The notes: generated by a model not told the origin, from the sequence alone. DNA of 33,747 nt from CAYVZU01 sp964455935 (GCA_964455935.1 CAYVZU010000028.1:1-33747), one strand, 5' to 3'. Numbered from the stretch's first letter, positions 1-8,084 are shown. Program-made: numbers and translations.

Positions 1-44
1 GCCATACGGTGGGTGCCGGCGCGGTCACCGAGATTATCGAATAA
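1..44 (+). CDS. tuf: Elongation factor Tu, C-terminal end only (partial)
   Basis: The first 44 bases translate in frame to HTVGAGAVTEIIE followed by TAA. This matches the invariant C-terminus of EF-Tu (usually RTVGAGVVTxIIE). EF-Tu carries aminoacyl-tRNA to the ribosome. Only the last 13 codons are visible; the rest lies upstream of the window. The stop is 19 bases before the rpsJ start, and tuf immediately before rpsJ is the classic str-to-S10 junction, so the two are probably co-transcribed. Confidence 0.85.
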   Translation, partial: HTVGAGAVTEIIE

Positions 45-63
45 CGCAGCGGAGGGAGACGAA

Positions 64-372
64 GTGGCTGGCGAGAAAATCAGAATTCGGCTTAAATCAT
101 TCGACCATCAGGTCATCGATAAATCGGCGGCCGACATTGTTCGTACGGCCAAGGCCACCGGCGCGCGGATCTCCGGGCCGGTGCCGCTGCCTACGCGCAA
201 GACGATTTACACCGTCTTGCGTTCGCCGCACATCGACAAAAAGTCGCGCGAGCAATTCGAGACGCGTGTGCATAAGCGGCTTATTGATATCTACGATGCG
301 ACGCCGCAGACGGTGGATTCACTCATGAAGCTCGATCTGCCGGCTGGGGTGGACGTGGAAATTAAAGTTTAG
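64..372 (+). CDS. rpsJ: 30S ribosomal protein S10
   Basis: A 102-residue protein, the normal S10 length. It opens IRIRLKSFDHQVID and contains the conserved SGPVPLPTRK loop and the SPHIDKKSREQFE segment. S10 sits in the 30S head and in many bacteria also takes part in antitermination as NusE. The GTG at 64 is chosen because GGAGGGAG (51-58) lies just upstream. An in-frame GTG at 13 would run into the tuf coding end and add residues that S10 does not have. It is the first gene of the ribosomal superoperon seen here. Confidence 0.95.
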   Translation: MAGEKIRIRLKSFDHQVIDKSAADIVRTAKATGARISGPVPLPTRKTIYTVLRSPHIDKKSREQFETRVHKRLIDIYDATPQTVDSLMKLDLPAGVDVEIKV

Positions 373-387
373 AAAGATGGGCGGGTT

Positions 388-1020
388 ATGAAAGGTTGTA
401 TAGGTCGAAAAATTGGAATGTCGCGCATCTTCGAAGGAAACGGTGTGGCCGTGCCGGTTACACTAATCGAATGCGGACCCTGTTCGGTGCTCCAGGTGAA
501 GACCGCCGAAAAAGACGGCTATGTATCCGTGCAACTCGGATTCGGTGCGGTGCGTGAAAAGCGCATGACAAAACCCGTGTTGGACCACTGCAAGAAGGCC
601 GGCGCGGGTCCTCTGCGCGTTATTCGGGAGTTTCGTCTCGACAATGCGGCCGAACTCAAACCCGGCCAGACGGTGGGCGTGGAAATTTTCGAAAACGTGA
701 AGCAAATCGATGTAATCGGAATCAGCAAGGGTCGTGGGTTTACGGGCACGATTAAACGCTACCATTTCGGCCGCGGCCGCGAAACGCACGGAAATAAGAA
801 TCATCGCGCACCCGGTTCGGCGGGTAATCATACGTATCCAGCGCGGACCTGGCCGGGAAAAAAACTGCCGGGCCAGCATGGAAATCAGCGCGTTACAGTC
901 AAGAACCTCCAGCTGGTCGACATCGATCGGGAAAAGAACCTTCTCGTGCTGCGGGGCGCGGTTCCCGGGCCGACCAACGGATTCCTCATTATGCGCGAAT
1001 CCGCGAAAACGAAAGGATAG
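388..1020 (+). CDS. rplC: 50S ribosomal protein L3
   Basis: A 210-residue L3 of typical length. It begins MKGCIGRKIGMSRIF and contains the DVIGISKGRGFTGTIKR motif and the internal loop ending GKKLPGQHGNQRVTVKNL, which reaches towards the peptidyl transferase centre. It is an early 50S assembly protein. The gap after rpsJ is 15 bases, with a weak GGGCGGG ribosome-binding sequence at 379-385. The loop carries NHTYPARTWPG where many bacteria have a Gly/Ser-rich stretch; this looks like lineage variation. The family assignment is certain. Confidence 0.95.
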   Translation: MKGCIGRKIGMSRIFEGNGVAVPVTLIECGPCSVLQVKTAEKDGYVSVQLGFGAVREKRMTKPVLDHCKKAGAGPLRVIREFRLDNAAELKPGQTVGVEIFENVKQIDVIGISKGRGFTGTIKRYHFGRGRETHGNKNHRAPGSAGNHTYPARTWPGKKLPGQHGNQRVTVKNLQLVDIDREKNLLVLRGAVPGPTNGFLIMRESAKTKG

Positions 1021-1023
1021 GCC

Positions 1024-1650
1024 GTGGCTACGATTCGCACAACCCTTGTCGACGGATCGAACGGAAAACAAATCGATCTGCCGGCGGTCTTTGAAACCAA
1101 GGGGAACGGTCATGTGCTGTACGAAGCGGTCAAGAGCCATTTGGCCAACCAGCGCCAGGGCACGGCCAAGACCAAGACTCGCGCCGAGACCAGTGGCGGC
1201 GGCAAAAAGCCGTGGCGCCAGAAGGGAACCGGCCGGGCTCGTTCTGGCTCCAATACTTCACCGATCTGGGTACGAGGCGGCAAAGCGCACGGTGCGGTTC
1301 CCCGTGACTATCGCACCGGGCTGAACCGCAAGGTCAAGCGAAGCGCCCTGCAGATGGCTCTCAGCCTTGCGGCAAGTGAGGGGCGCCTCAAGGTTCTTGA
1401 TGCCCTGGAGATCGCGGAAGCCAAAACCAAACGCATGGTGGAAATTCTGGAGAAGATCGGCGCCGCGCAGTCCAAGAGTCTTCTGGTCCTGGAGCCGCCC
1501 GATGCCAAGATCCTCCAAGCAGGCCGAAACGTTTCTTTGTTGTGCATCAAACCGGTCAACGAACTCAATGCCTATGATATTCTCAACTGCGAGCACCTGG
1601 TTCTCACGCAGAAATCCCTGGCCCGCATCGCGGAGGTGTTTGGACAATGA
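1024..1650 (+). CDS. rplD: 50S ribosomal protein L4
   Basis: A 208-residue L4. The conserved exit-tunnel loop is present: RQGTAKTKTRAE, then GGGKKPWRQKGTGRARSGS and SPIWVRGGKAHG. L4 helps assemble the 50S subunit, and in E. coli it also represses its own operon; whether that holds here cannot be read from the sequence. The start is GTG, three bases after the rplC stop, preceded by AAAGGAT at 1012-1018. The end overlaps rplW by four bases. Confidence 0.95.
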   Translation: MATIRTTLVDGSNGKQIDLPAVFETKGNGHVLYEAVKSHLANQRQGTAKTKTRAETSGGGKKPWRQKGTGRARSGSNTSPIWVRGGKAHGAVPRDYRTGLNRKVKRSALQMALSLAASEGRLKVLDALEIAEAKTKRMVEILEKIGAAQSKSLLVLEPPDAKILQAGRNVSLLCIKPVNELNAYDILNCEHLVLTQKSLARIAEVFGQ

Positions 1651-1937
1651 GCATCGATCATAAAATCATTCTGTTCCCCTCCGTAACGGAGAAAAACACC
1701 AGCCTTCGCATGAACCAGAACAAATATGTATTCGAGGTTCTACCGTCGGCCAACAAAATGCAAATCCGCAGCGCAGTGGAACACCTGTTCAACGTCAAAG
1801 TCGAAAGCGTCAATACGGTGCGCCTGCCCGGAAAGAAGAAGCGCATGGGCAAGCATATGGGGTACCGGCCCGATCGCAAAAAGGCGATCGTCCAAGTCCA
1901 GAAAGGTCAAACCATCAGCCAATTCGGCGGAGTGTAG
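1647..1937 (+). CDS. rplW: 50S ribosomal protein L23
   Basis: A 96-residue L23 with the typical opening (IILFPSVTEKNTSLR), the VFEVLPSANKMQIRSAVEHLF segment region, and the KRMGKHMGYRPDRKKAIV basic stretch. L23 lies at the tunnel exit and docks trigger factor, SRP and the Sec machinery. Its ATG overlaps the rplD TGA (ATGA), indicating translational coupling. The GGAGG ribosome-binding sequence (1632-1636) lies inside rplD. Confidence 0.95.
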   Translation: MSIDHKIILFPSVTEKNTSLRMNQNKYVFEVLPSANKMQIRSAVEHLFNVKVESVNTVRLPGKKKRMGKHMGYRPDRKKAIVQVQKGQTISQFGGV

Positions 1938-1940
1938 AAA

Positions 1941-2783
1941 ATGCCAGTGAAGGAATTCAGACCCATGACGCCCGTCCAGCGCTACAAAACGGTGCTGGAT
2001 TTTTCGGAGCTGACCGATAAGAAGCCTGAAAAATCCCTCACCGAAGCCGTGCGCAAGGGGGGCGGCCGCAACAGTAACGGCCACATTACCTCGCGCCATC
2101 GCGGGGGCGGGGCCCGCCGGCGCTACCGGTTCATCGATTTCAAACGCGATAAGCTGAACATCCCCGGCGTGATTCAGTCCATCGAATATGACCCCAACCG
2201 TTCGGCCCATATCGCCCTGGTCTGTTACAAAGACGGCGAAAAGCGCTACATCCTAAAGCCCGATACGCTCAAAGTTGGGCAGACCATCGTTTCAGGGCCC
2301 GAGGCCGAAATCCAGGTTGGCAATGCCATGCCGCTTTTGCGCGTGCCGCTGGGTCTGTTTGTGCATAATGTCGAGATCCGGCCCGGCAAAGGCGCTCAGA
2401 TGGCCAAAACCGCCGGCGTTTACGCCGAGGTTGTGGCCAAGGAAAGCCCGTTCGTCCAGCTCAAGCTGCCTTCGGGCGAGATCCGTAATTTTCCGCAGGA
2501 ATGCTATGCCACGATTGGCCAGGTTGGCAATCAGGACCATGAAAAACTCAGTTTGGGCAGCGCCGGCCGGGTGCGACACATGGGTTGGCGGCCGTTTGTG
2601 CGTGGTATGTGCATGAACCCCGTCGATCATCCAAACGGTGGCGGCGAAGGTCGCTCCAAGAGCGGCGGCGGCTGGCAGCAGTTAACCTCGCCTTGGGGTA
2701 ATATGGTCAAAGGTCAAAAGACGCGCAAGCGCAAAAAAGCCTCGGACCGGCTCATCGTTCGCAGGAGAAAGGGGAAAAAGTAA
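1941..2783 (+). CDS. rplB: 50S ribosomal protein L2
   Basis: A 280-residue L2 of full length. Recognisable blocks are GRNSNGHITSRHRGGGARRRYR near residue 42, the IEYDPNRSAHIALV block, and the peptidyl-transferase-associated MNPVDHPNGGGEGRSKSGG block near residue 225. The C-terminus is highly basic (TRKRKKASDRLIVRRRKGKK). L2 is needed for subunit association and peptidyl transfer. It follows rplW by three bases. Confidence 0.96.
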   Translation: MPVKEFRPMTPVQRYKTVLDFSELTDKKPEKSLTEAVRKGGGRNSNGHITSRHRGGGARRRYRFIDFKRDKLNIPGVIQSIEYDPNRSAHIALVCYKDGEKRYILKPDTLKVGQTIVSGPEAEIQVGNAMPLLRVPLGLFVHNVEIRPGKGAQMAKTAGVYAEVVAKESPFVQLKLPSGEIRNFPQECYATIGQVGNQDHEKLSLGSAGRVRHMGWRPFVRGMCMNPVDHPNGGGEGRSKSGGGWQQLTSPWGNMVKGQKTRKRKKASDRLIVRRRKGKK

Positions 2784-2789
2784 ACACCT

Positions 2790-3134
2790 ATGTCGCGATC
2801 ACTTAAAAAAGGTCCCTTTGTGGACGATCATCTACTCAAGAAAGTGACCAAGCTCAACAAGAGCGGCCAGAAGAAAACGATCAAAACATGGTCGCGCCGT
2901 TCCACGATCATTCCTGAATTTTTGGGACACACGTTTATGGTCCACAACGGGAAACAGCATATTCCCGTCTACGTGACCGAAAACATGATTGATCACAAAC
3001 TCGGCGAATTTGCGCCGAGCCGGATTTTCCGCGGCCACGGTGGCCGCGCGACCGAGAAAACGGTCGAGGCCCCCACGGGCGCGCCGGGAGCCGGGCCGGG
3101 CAAAGCACCCGAAAAACCAGCGGAGAAGAAGTAA
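2790..3134 (+). CDS. rpsS: 30S ribosomal protein S19 with C-terminal extension
   Basis: Residues 1-85 are a standard S19 (MSRSLKKGPFVDDHL, TWSRRSTIIPEFLGHTF, NGKQHIPVYVTENMIDHKLG, EFAPSRIFRGHGG). S19 is a 30S head protein that contacts the A-site region together with S13. The protein is 114 residues rather than about 93. From residue 86 on it has a Pro/Gly/Ala/Glu/Lys low-complexity tail ending KAPEKPAEKK. Similar tails occur on other ribosomal proteins in this operon. The tail is clearly in frame and is followed directly by rplV. Confidence 0.94.
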   Translation: MSRSLKKGPFVDDHLLKKVTKLNKSGQKKTIKTWSRRSTIIPEFLGHTFMVHNGKQHIPVYVTENMIDHKLGEFAPSRIFRGHGGRATEKTVEAPTGAPGAGPGKAPEKPAEKK

Positions 3135-3137
3135 ACC

Positions 3138-3479
3138 ATGGAAGCAAGGGCATGCGGCAAGTACATTTTGGGGAGCGCCCAAAAGATTCGTCTGGTGGCA
3201 GACCTGGTGCGGGCCAAACCGGTTGCTCAGGCTATCGGCATTCTGCATGAAGGGCTCTCCGGCAAAGGTTCGCACGAGATCGAGCGAATTCTTCGCTCGG
3301 CGGTAGCCAACCTGCAGAACCGTAACGAGGCCGCCAATGTGGATATTGACGATCTGAAGGTAAAAGGAATTTTTGTCGATGTGGGGCCTACGCTCAAACG
3401 GGGTCGTCCCCGTGCGCAGGGCCGCTATTATCGCCGGCTGCGGCGCAGTTTTCATATTACCGTGACTGTTTCGGATTAG
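3138..3479 (+). CDS. rplV: 50S ribosomal protein L22
   Basis: A 113-residue L22. Visible features are the opening EARACGKYILGSAQKIRLVADLVR, the NLQNRNEAANVDIDDLKVK stretch, and the beta-hairpin region GPTLKRGRPRAQGRYYRR, which lines the exit tunnel. Changes in that hairpin cause macrolide resistance in other bacteria; nothing unusual is apparent here. It starts three bases after rpsS and is followed by rpsC. Confidence 0.95.
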   Translation: MEARACGKYILGSAQKIRLVADLVRAKPVAQAIGILHEGLSGKGSHEIERILRSAVANLQNRNEAANVDIDDLKVKGIFVDVGPTLKRGRPRAQGRYYRRLRRSFHITVTVSD

Positions 3480-3489
3480 GAGGAGGAAC

Positions 3490-4209
3490 TTGGGACAGAA
3501 AACAAATCCCGTCGGCTTCAGGCTGGGGGTGACCCGAACCTGGAATTCGCGCTGGTTCGCCAAAAATGATTTCGCCAAACTGCTGAATGAAGACATCGTT
3601 CTGCGCCGCTATCTCGAGCGTCGCCTGCGTCATGCGGCGGTCTCCGGCATCGGCATCGAGCGAACCTCGCAAAAAGTCACCGCCAACATTTTTACCGCCC
3701 GCCCCGGCGTGGTGATCGGAAAAAAAGGCGAAGAGGTCGAACGGCTTCGCAACGAGCTGCATCATCTGTCCCGCAAGGAAGTCAGCATCAACATTCGTGA
3801 AATCAAGAGCCCTGAGGTTGATGCACAGCTGGTGGCCGACAACATCGCCCGGCAGCTCGAAAAGCGCGTGGCCTACCGCCGTGCCATCAAGCGGGCCATC
3901 CAGTCGGCCATGCGCATGGGTGCACAGGGGATCAAGATCGAATGCGGTGGCCGGCTCAACGGTGCCGAGATCGCGCGCAAAGAGAAATACAAAGAGGGCC
4001 GAGTGCCCCTGCATACCCTGCGGGCCCACATCGACTACGCCCGTTCGACGTCGCATACAACCTACGGGTGCATTGGCATCAAGGTCTGGATTTGCAAAGG
4101 CGAGGTGCTGGGATCGGAGCGCGTGGGCGAAGAGAAAGAAATGCGGACCGAACGCGAGCGCCCGGAGAAGGGGCCCGTCCGGCCCAAAGCAACAGCGGAA
4201 AGCAAGTAG
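3490..4209 (+). CDS. rpsC: 30S ribosomal protein S3
   Basis: A 239-residue S3. It opens GQKTNPVGFRLG and has the type II KH domain with its GKKG loop at residues 77-80 (RPGVVIGKKGEEVERL). The C-terminal domain includes GRLNGAEIARKEKYKEGRVP and DYARSTSHTTYGCIGIKVWI. S3 lies at the mRNA entry channel. The start is TTG at 3490, directly behind a near-perfect AGGAGG (3479-3484). The last 25 or so residues form a charged tail (RERPEKGPVRPKATAESK). Confidence 0.95.
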   Translation: MGQKTNPVGFRLGVTRTWNSRWFAKNDFAKLLNEDIVLRRYLERRLRHAAVSGIGIERTSQKVTANIFTARPGVVIGKKGEEVERLRNELHHLSRKEVSINIREIKSPEVDAQLVADNIARQLEKRVAYRRAIKRAIQSAMRMGAQGIKIECGGRLNGAEIARKEKYKEGRVPLHTLRAHIDYARSTSHTTYGCIGIKVWICKGEVLGSERVGEEKEMRTERERPEKGPVRPKATAESK

Positions 4210-4221
4210 GAGAGTAACGGT

Positions 4222-4632
4222 ATGATGGCACCCAAACGCGTGCTGCATCGCAAACAGATGCGCGGCCGTATGAATGGTAAAGCGACGCGATGCAACGCAC
4301 TGGTTTTTGGAGAATATGGTCTGCAGTCACTGGTTCCGGCCTGGGTTACGGCCCGCCAGATCGAGGCGGCCCGCGTGGCCATGACCCGATTTATCAAACG
4401 CGGCGGTAAGGTTTGGATTCGTGTATTTCCGGACAAACCTTACACCAAGAAGCCGGCCGAAACCCGCATGGGAAAAGGCAAAGGCGCCCCGGAAGGATGG
4501 GTGGCGGTGGTGCGGCCCGGAACGATTTTGTTTGAAATGGGCGGGGTCACTCCCGAAATCGCCAATTCGGCTCTTCGGCTGGCTTCACACAAGCTGCCAA
4601 TCCGAAGTCAGATTATCAGCATGAGCAGGTAA
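4222..4632 (+). CDS. rplP: 50S ribosomal protein L16
   Basis: A 136-residue L16 of normal length: APKRVLHRKQMRGRM, then RQIEAARVAMTRFIKRGGKVWIR, MGKGKGAPEGWVAVV and the C-terminal ALRLASHKLPI. L16 organises the A-site side of the peptidyl transferase centre. Two ATG codons occur in tandem at 4222 and 4225; either could be the start. AGGAGAG at 4208-4214 is the likely ribosome-binding site. Confidence 0.95.
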   Translation: MMAPKRVLHRKQMRGRMNGKATRCNALVFGEYGLQSLVPAWVTARQIEAARVAMTRFIKRGGKVWIRVFPDKPYTKKPAETRMGKGKGAPEGWVAVVRPGTILFEMGGVTPEIANSALRLASHKLPIRSQIISMSR

Positions 4633-4636
4633 AACT

Positions 4637-4849
4637 ATGAAGGCAAGTGAAATTCGCAGTCTGTCGGAAACCGAAATCAAGCAGAAGGTCAACGATCTGG
4701 AGCAGGAGATCTTCAATCTCCGTTTCCAGTCGCGCACCGGGAAGCTGGACAACCCGGTCCGGGTCCGCTATTTGCGGCGCGACGTGGCCCGGCTCAAGAC
4801 CATTGCGCGCCAGAAAGCGGCCCCCAGCGCCGCACCGGCGACGAAGTAA
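4637..4849 (+). CDS. rpmC: 50S ribosomal protein L29
   Basis: A 70-residue L29: the helical hairpin MKASEIRSLSETEIKQKV, then EIFNLRFQSRTGKLDNPVR and RRDVARLKTI. L29 sits at the tunnel exit next to L23. The final residues (AAPSAAPATK) form a short Ala/Pro tail beyond the usual family end. It starts four bases after rplP. Confidence 0.93.
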   Translation: MKASEIRSLSETEIKQKVNDLEQEIFNLRFQSRTGKLDNPVRVRYLRRDVARLKTIARQKAAPSAAPATK

Positions 4850-4867
4850 GCAGGAAGGAAACGCGAC

Positions 4868-5125
4868 ATGGAAAGCAGAGCCAGACGAAAGGTCCGCACC
4901 GGGAAGGTCGTTTCAAACCAGATGGCCAAGACGATTACGGTGGTCGTCGAGCGGACATTCCGCCATCCCAAGTTCGAACGGGTGGTCCGGCGCTCGGCAC
5001 GCTTCAAGGCCCATGACGAGAAAAACGAATGCCAGGTGGGCGACATTGTAGAAATTATGGAAACGCGGCCGCTGAGCAAGACCAAGCGCTGGCGGTTGAG
5101 CCGGATCATCGAAAAAGCCAAGTAA
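4868..5125 (+). CDS. rpsQ: 30S ribosomal protein S17
   Basis: An 85-residue S17 with the OB-fold signature KVVSNQMAKTITVVVER, then HPKFERVVRRSARFKAHDE, the CQVGDIVEI turn and the RPLSKTKRWRL block. S17 is a primary 16S rRNA binder needed for early 30S assembly. AGGAAGG (4852-4858) precedes the ATG. The order rpmC-rpsQ-rplN is canonical. Confidence 0.95.
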   Translation: MESRARRKVRTGKVVSNQMAKTITVVVERTFRHPKFERVVRRSARFKAHDEKNECQVGDIVEIMETRPLSKTKRWRLSRIIEKAK

Positions 5126-5138
5126 GGGAAGCCAAGCC

Positions 5139-5507
5139 ATGATTCAGCAACAGACTCGTCTTACAGTGGCCGACAACTCGGGGGCGCGCGACGTTATGTG
5201 CATCCGCGTGCTTGGCGGCTCGAAAAGGCGCTATGCCCAGGTCGGCGACATTATTGTGATCAGCGTCAAGAACGCCATTCCCGGTTCACCCGTCAAAAAG
5301 GGCGAGGTGGGCAAAGCCGTGGTGGTGCGCACGCGAAAAGAATTCGGCCGCCGCGACGGCAGCTACATTCGCTTCGGTGATAATGCGGCCGTGCTCATCG
5401 ACGACAAGGGTGAGCCCAGGGGCACCCGCATCTTTGGGCCCGTGGCGAGGGAACTGCGCGAGAAACGCTTCATGAAAATCGTCTCGCTCGCGCCGGAAGT
5501 TCTATAA
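5139..5507 (+). CDS. rplN: 50S ribosomal protein L14
   Basis: A 122-residue L14, exactly the family length. It opens MIQQQTRLTVADNSGARDVM and contains GDIIVISVKNAIP, KAVVVRTRKEFGRRDGSYIRF and the C-terminal GTRIFGPVARELREKRFMKIVSLAPEVL in conserved order. L14 forms an intersubunit bridge and is the docking site for the silencing factor RsfS. Confidence 0.96.
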   Translation: MIQQQTRLTVADNSGARDVMCIRVLGGSKRRYAQVGDIIVISVKNAIPGSPVKKGEVGKAVVVRTRKEFGRRDGSYIRFGDNAAVLIDDKGEPRGTRIFGPVARELREKRFMKIVSLAPEVL

Positions 5508-5521
5508 GGAGAAATGACAGA

Positions 5522-5833
5522 ATGGCTATCCGCAAGAACGACCAGGTCATGATCATCCGGGGCGCCCACAAGGGCCAGACCGGACGGGTAATCCGTATTT
5601 TTTCCAGTGAAAACCGCGCGATTGTCGAGGCGCGCAACATGGTCAAAAGACACAAGCGGCCCACCCAGCGCGATCCAAAGGGCGGCGTGGTCGAGAAGGA
5701 AGCTCCCATCGCCATGGCCAACCTCATGCTGGTCTGCCCCAAATGCAGTACGCCGTCGCGCGTAGGCGCCCGCCTATTGGAAGACAAACGCAAAGTCCGC
5801 TTTTGCAAGCGCTGTAAGGAGATGATTGACTAA
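5522..5833 (+). CDS. rplX: 50S ribosomal protein L24 (zinc-ribbon type)
   Basis: A 103-residue L24. The KOW motif lies near the N-terminus (KNDQVMIIRGAHKGQTGRV), and the central part holds the conserved KRHKRPTQRDPKGG stretch. The C-terminal part has four cysteines in two pairs (C72/C75 and C95/C98), a likely zinc ribbon found in many but not all bacterial L24 proteins. L24 is an assembly initiator of the 50S subunit. Its TAA overlaps the ATG of rplE by one base (TAATG). Confidence 0.95.
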   Translation: MAIRKNDQVMIIRGAHKGQTGRVIRIFSSENRAIVEARNMVKRHKRPTQRDPKGGVVEKEAPIAMANLMLVCPKCSTPSRVGARLLEDKRKVRFCKRCKEMID

Positions 5834-6552
5834 TGGCAGAGGAACAGGAAAAGAAAGCCCCCCAAAAGGGCGAAAAAAGCGAGAAGCCCCAGAAGGGGCC
5901 CAAGCCCGAGAAGGGCGGCAAGCCGGAAAAAGGCGAGAAACAGGGCAAGGGCAAGCAGGCCAAGCCGGCCGAGGAGCCCGAGGACAAGACCCCGCATCGC
6001 AAACCGCGTCTGCTCGAGAAGTACCGCGCGGCGGTTGTGCCGTCATTGGCCAAACGTTTTGCACTGCAAAATGTCATGCAGGTTCCAAAGTTGGAGAAGA
6101 TTGTTCTTAATATGGGCGTTGGCAAAGCGATTGCGGATGCGAAGCTCCTTGACGAGTCCGTCGAAATACTGCGCAACATCACCGGCCAGCAGCCGTTGAT
6201 TACCAAGGCGCGGAAGGCGATCTCGAATTTCAAGCTTCGCAAGGGCCAGAGCATTGGCGCCAAGGTGACGCTGCGCGGGTATCGGATGTACGAGTTCTTC
6301 GACCGCCTGGTCAGCACGGCACTCCCGCGCGTCCGTGATTTCCGGGGAGTACCCCGCAAGTCCTTCGACGGGCACGGAAACTATTCGCTGGGTGTCAAAG
6401 AGCAGATTGTATTTCACGAAATCAACCGCGACCGCATATCGCGCGTTACGGGTTTCGATGTGGTGTTTTGTACAACCGCCGAAACGGACGAACAGGCGAT
6501 GGCATTGCTCGAAGAGCTGGGAATGCCGTTTCGCAAAGAGGTAGGAGCGTAA
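5833..6552 (+). CDS. rplE: 50S ribosomal protein L5 with long N-terminal extension
   Basis: From about residue 58 this is a standard L5 (PRLLEKYRAAVVPSLAKRF, KLEKIVLNMGVG, GQQPLITKARKAISNFKLR, GAKVTLRG, FDGHGNYSLGVKEQIVF). L5 binds 5S rRNA and contacts P-site tRNA. The first 57 residues are an extra, highly charged Lys/Glu/Pro/Gly segment with repeats of the type KPEKGGKPEKGEK. The ATG at 5833 overlaps the rplX stop. No alternative ATG, GTG or TTG in frame is evident near the conserved start, so the extension looks genuinely translated. Confidence 0.94.
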   Translation: MAEEQEKKAPQKGEKSEKPQKGPKPEKGGKPEKGEKQGKGKQAKPAEEPEDKTPHRKPRLLEKYRAAVVPSLAKRFALQNVMQVPKLEKIVLNMGVGKAIADAKLLDESVEILRNITGQQPLITKARKAISNFKLRKGQSIGAKVTLRGYRMYEFFDRLVSTALPRVRDFRGVPRKSFDGHGNYSLGVKEQIVFHEINRDRISRVTGFDVVFCTTAETDEQAMALLEELGMPFRKEVGA

Positions 6553-6738
6553 GTGGCCAGAAAGACGTTTTTCGAAAAGTCGAAGCGCAACCCGAAGTTC
6601 AAGGTCCGCCGCCGTAACCGCTGCAAGCAGTGCGGCCGGCCCAGGGCCTACATCCGCAAGTTCGGCCTATGCCGGATTTGCTTCCGTTCGCTTGCGCTTC
6701 AAGGGGATATCCCCGGTGTGACGAAATCGAGCTGGTAA
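6553..6738 (+). CDS. rpsZ: 30S ribosomal protein S14, zinc-binding type Z
   Basis: A 61-residue short-form S14. Its four cysteines (C24, C27, C40, C43 in CKQC and CRIC) make the zinc ribbon of the C+ paralogue, and it ends GDIPGVTKSSW like other type Z proteins. S14 is a 30S head protein added late in assembly. The GTG start directly abuts the rplE TAA with no spacer, so translation is probably coupled. The zinc-free long form is not in this window. Confidence 0.95.
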   Translation: MARKTFFEKSKRNPKFKVRRRNRCKQCGRPRAYIRKFGLCRICFRSLALQGDIPGVTKSSW

Positions 6739-6753
6739 GGAGGAATTCAGATC

Positions 6754-7149
6754 ATGGCGCATACGGACCAGGTGGCGGATATGCTGACACGCATCCGCAA
6801 CGCCGCCCTGGCGCGGCACAAAAGCGTGGACATTCCCGCCTCCAAACTGAAGGCGGAGATCGCGCGCATCCTGCAGGAACAGAATTACATTCGAAAGTAC
6901 GCCGTACTCGAAGACAGCAAGCAGGGAGTGATCCGCGTTCTGCTGGGCGAAGGCGGTCCCGAAGGGACGATCCGCGGACTGCGGCGCTGGAGCACCCCGG
7001 GTCGGCGGGTCTATAAGACCGCTACGACCCTGCCCAGGGTTCTCAATGGTATGGGGGTGGCGATCGTTTCCACGTCCAAGGGCGTGATGACTGACAAGGA
7101 ATGCCGTAAACTCAACGTGGGCGGCGAACTACTCTGTACGGTGTGGTAA
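6754..7149 (+). CDS. rpsH: 30S ribosomal protein S8
   Basis: A 131-residue S8: DQVADMLTRIRNAALARHKSVDIPASKLK at the N-terminus, then LRRWSTPGRRVYKT, and the C-terminal STSKGVMTDKECRKLNVGGELLCTVW, all typical. S8 binds the 16S central domain, and in E. coli it represses the spc operon by binding an mRNA structure near rplE; no such site was confirmed here. AAGGAGGAA (6737-6745) is a strong ribosome-binding site. Confidence 0.95.
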   Translation: MAHTDQVADMLTRIRNAALARHKSVDIPASKLKAEIARILQEQNYIRKYAVLEDSKQGVIRVLLGEGGPEGTIRGLRRWSTPGRRVYKTATTLPRVLNGMGVAIVSTSKGVMTDKECRKLNVGGELLCTVW

Positions 7150-7162
7150 AGGAGCACGATCC

Positions 7163-7699
7163 ATGTCTCGCGTAGGAAAGAAACCCATTCCCGTGCCGCA
7201 GGGAGTCAAAGTCCAGTTGAGCGGAAGCACTTTGAACGTGGAAGGGCCCAAGGGAAAACTGCACTATGGTATTCCCGAATCCATGGCCGTCGAGGTCAAG
7301 CCCGATCAGGTTATCGTAAGTCCCAAGAGGGATGATGCGCTGCTCAAGCCTCTGCACGGTCTCAGCCGCGCCCTCATTGCCAACATGGTCAAAGGCGTTT
7401 CGACCGGATTTTCCAAGACGCTCGAGATCGTGGGTGTTGGTTTCAAGGCCGAACTCAAGGGCAGCGACTTGGCCATTTCCGTCGGTTTCTCGCATGTCGT
7501 GAATTTCCCGGCGCCGCAGGGCATCAAGTTTCGCCTCGAGAGTCCCACGCGCATGGTCGTGGAAGGATCTGACCGGGAACTGGTGGGCAAAATCGCAGCC
7601 GAGATTCGTGAAATCAGGGCGCCCGAGCCCTATAAGGGCAAAGGCATCAAATACGCCGATGAATTCATCCGCCGCAAAGCCGGCAAGGCTGCGGTCTAA
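7163..7699 (+). CDS. rplF: 50S ribosomal protein L6
   Basis: A 178-residue L6 with two tandem repeats of the same fold. It begins MSRVGKKPIPVPQGV, contains NMVKGVSTGFSKTLEIVGVGFKAE mid-protein, and ends with the conserved PEPYKGKGIKYADEFIRRKAGK. L6 lies near the elongation-factor binding site. AAAGGAGC (7147-7154) is its ribosome-binding site. Confidence 0.96.
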   Translation: MSRVGKKPIPVPQGVKVQLSGSTLNVEGPKGKLHYGIPESMAVEVKPDQVIVSPKRDDALLKPLHGLSRALIANMVKGVSTGFSKTLEIVGVGFKAELKGSDLAISVGFSHVVNFPAPQGIKFRLESPTRMVVEGSDRELVGKIAAEIREIRAPEPYKGKGIKYADEFIRRKAGKAAV

Positions 7700-7712
7700 A
7701 GGACAAAGATTT

Positions 7713-8084
7713 ATGGAACGTCTCGCCAAAAAGGCACAACTCTCGCAAGCGCGCAAAGACCGCGTGCGCCGCCACATTCGCGGCACGCGCGAACGGCCGC
7801 GTCTGGCCGTCAAACGCACTCTCAAACACATCATGGCCCAGGTGATCGATGACACGCAGGGCCGTTCTCTGGTTCTTGTGACCAGTTGGGCCAAGGACAT
7901 CGCGCAGAAGACCCAAGGTTTCAAGGGCAAGGCCGCCGTCAGCCGGCTTGTGGGCAACTTGGTCGCCGAAAAAGCTTTGGCGCTGGGCATAAAGCAGGTG
8001 GTCTTCGACCGGGCCGGCCTGTTGTATCATGGCCGGGTCAAAGCGCTGGCCGACGGCGCCCGGGAAAAGGGATTGGAGTTTTGA
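7713..8084 (+). CDS. rplR: 50S ribosomal protein L18
   Basis: A 123-residue L18: SQARKDRVRRHIRGTRERPRLAVKRTLKHI, then AQVIDDTQGRSLV, and the C-terminal FDRAGLLYHGRVKALADGAREKGLEF. L18 binds 5S rRNA with L5. The ATG at 7713 is chosen because it gives the family length and has AAAGGAC (7698-7704) upstream; the frame is open back to 7608, but that part overlaps rplF and has no L18 similarity. An unusually long 93-base gap follows before rpsE. Confidence 0.94.
   Translation: MERLAKKAQLSQARKDRVRRHIRGTRERPRLAVKRTLKHIMAQVIDDTQGRSLVLVTSWAKDIAQKTQGFKGKAAVSRLVGNLVAEKALALGIKQVVFDRAGLLYHGRVKALADGAREKGLEF

Noticed and set aside
463..1140. 225-codon open frame on the - strand opposite rplC and rplD
   Set aside because: Shadow of two certain ribosomal protein genes.
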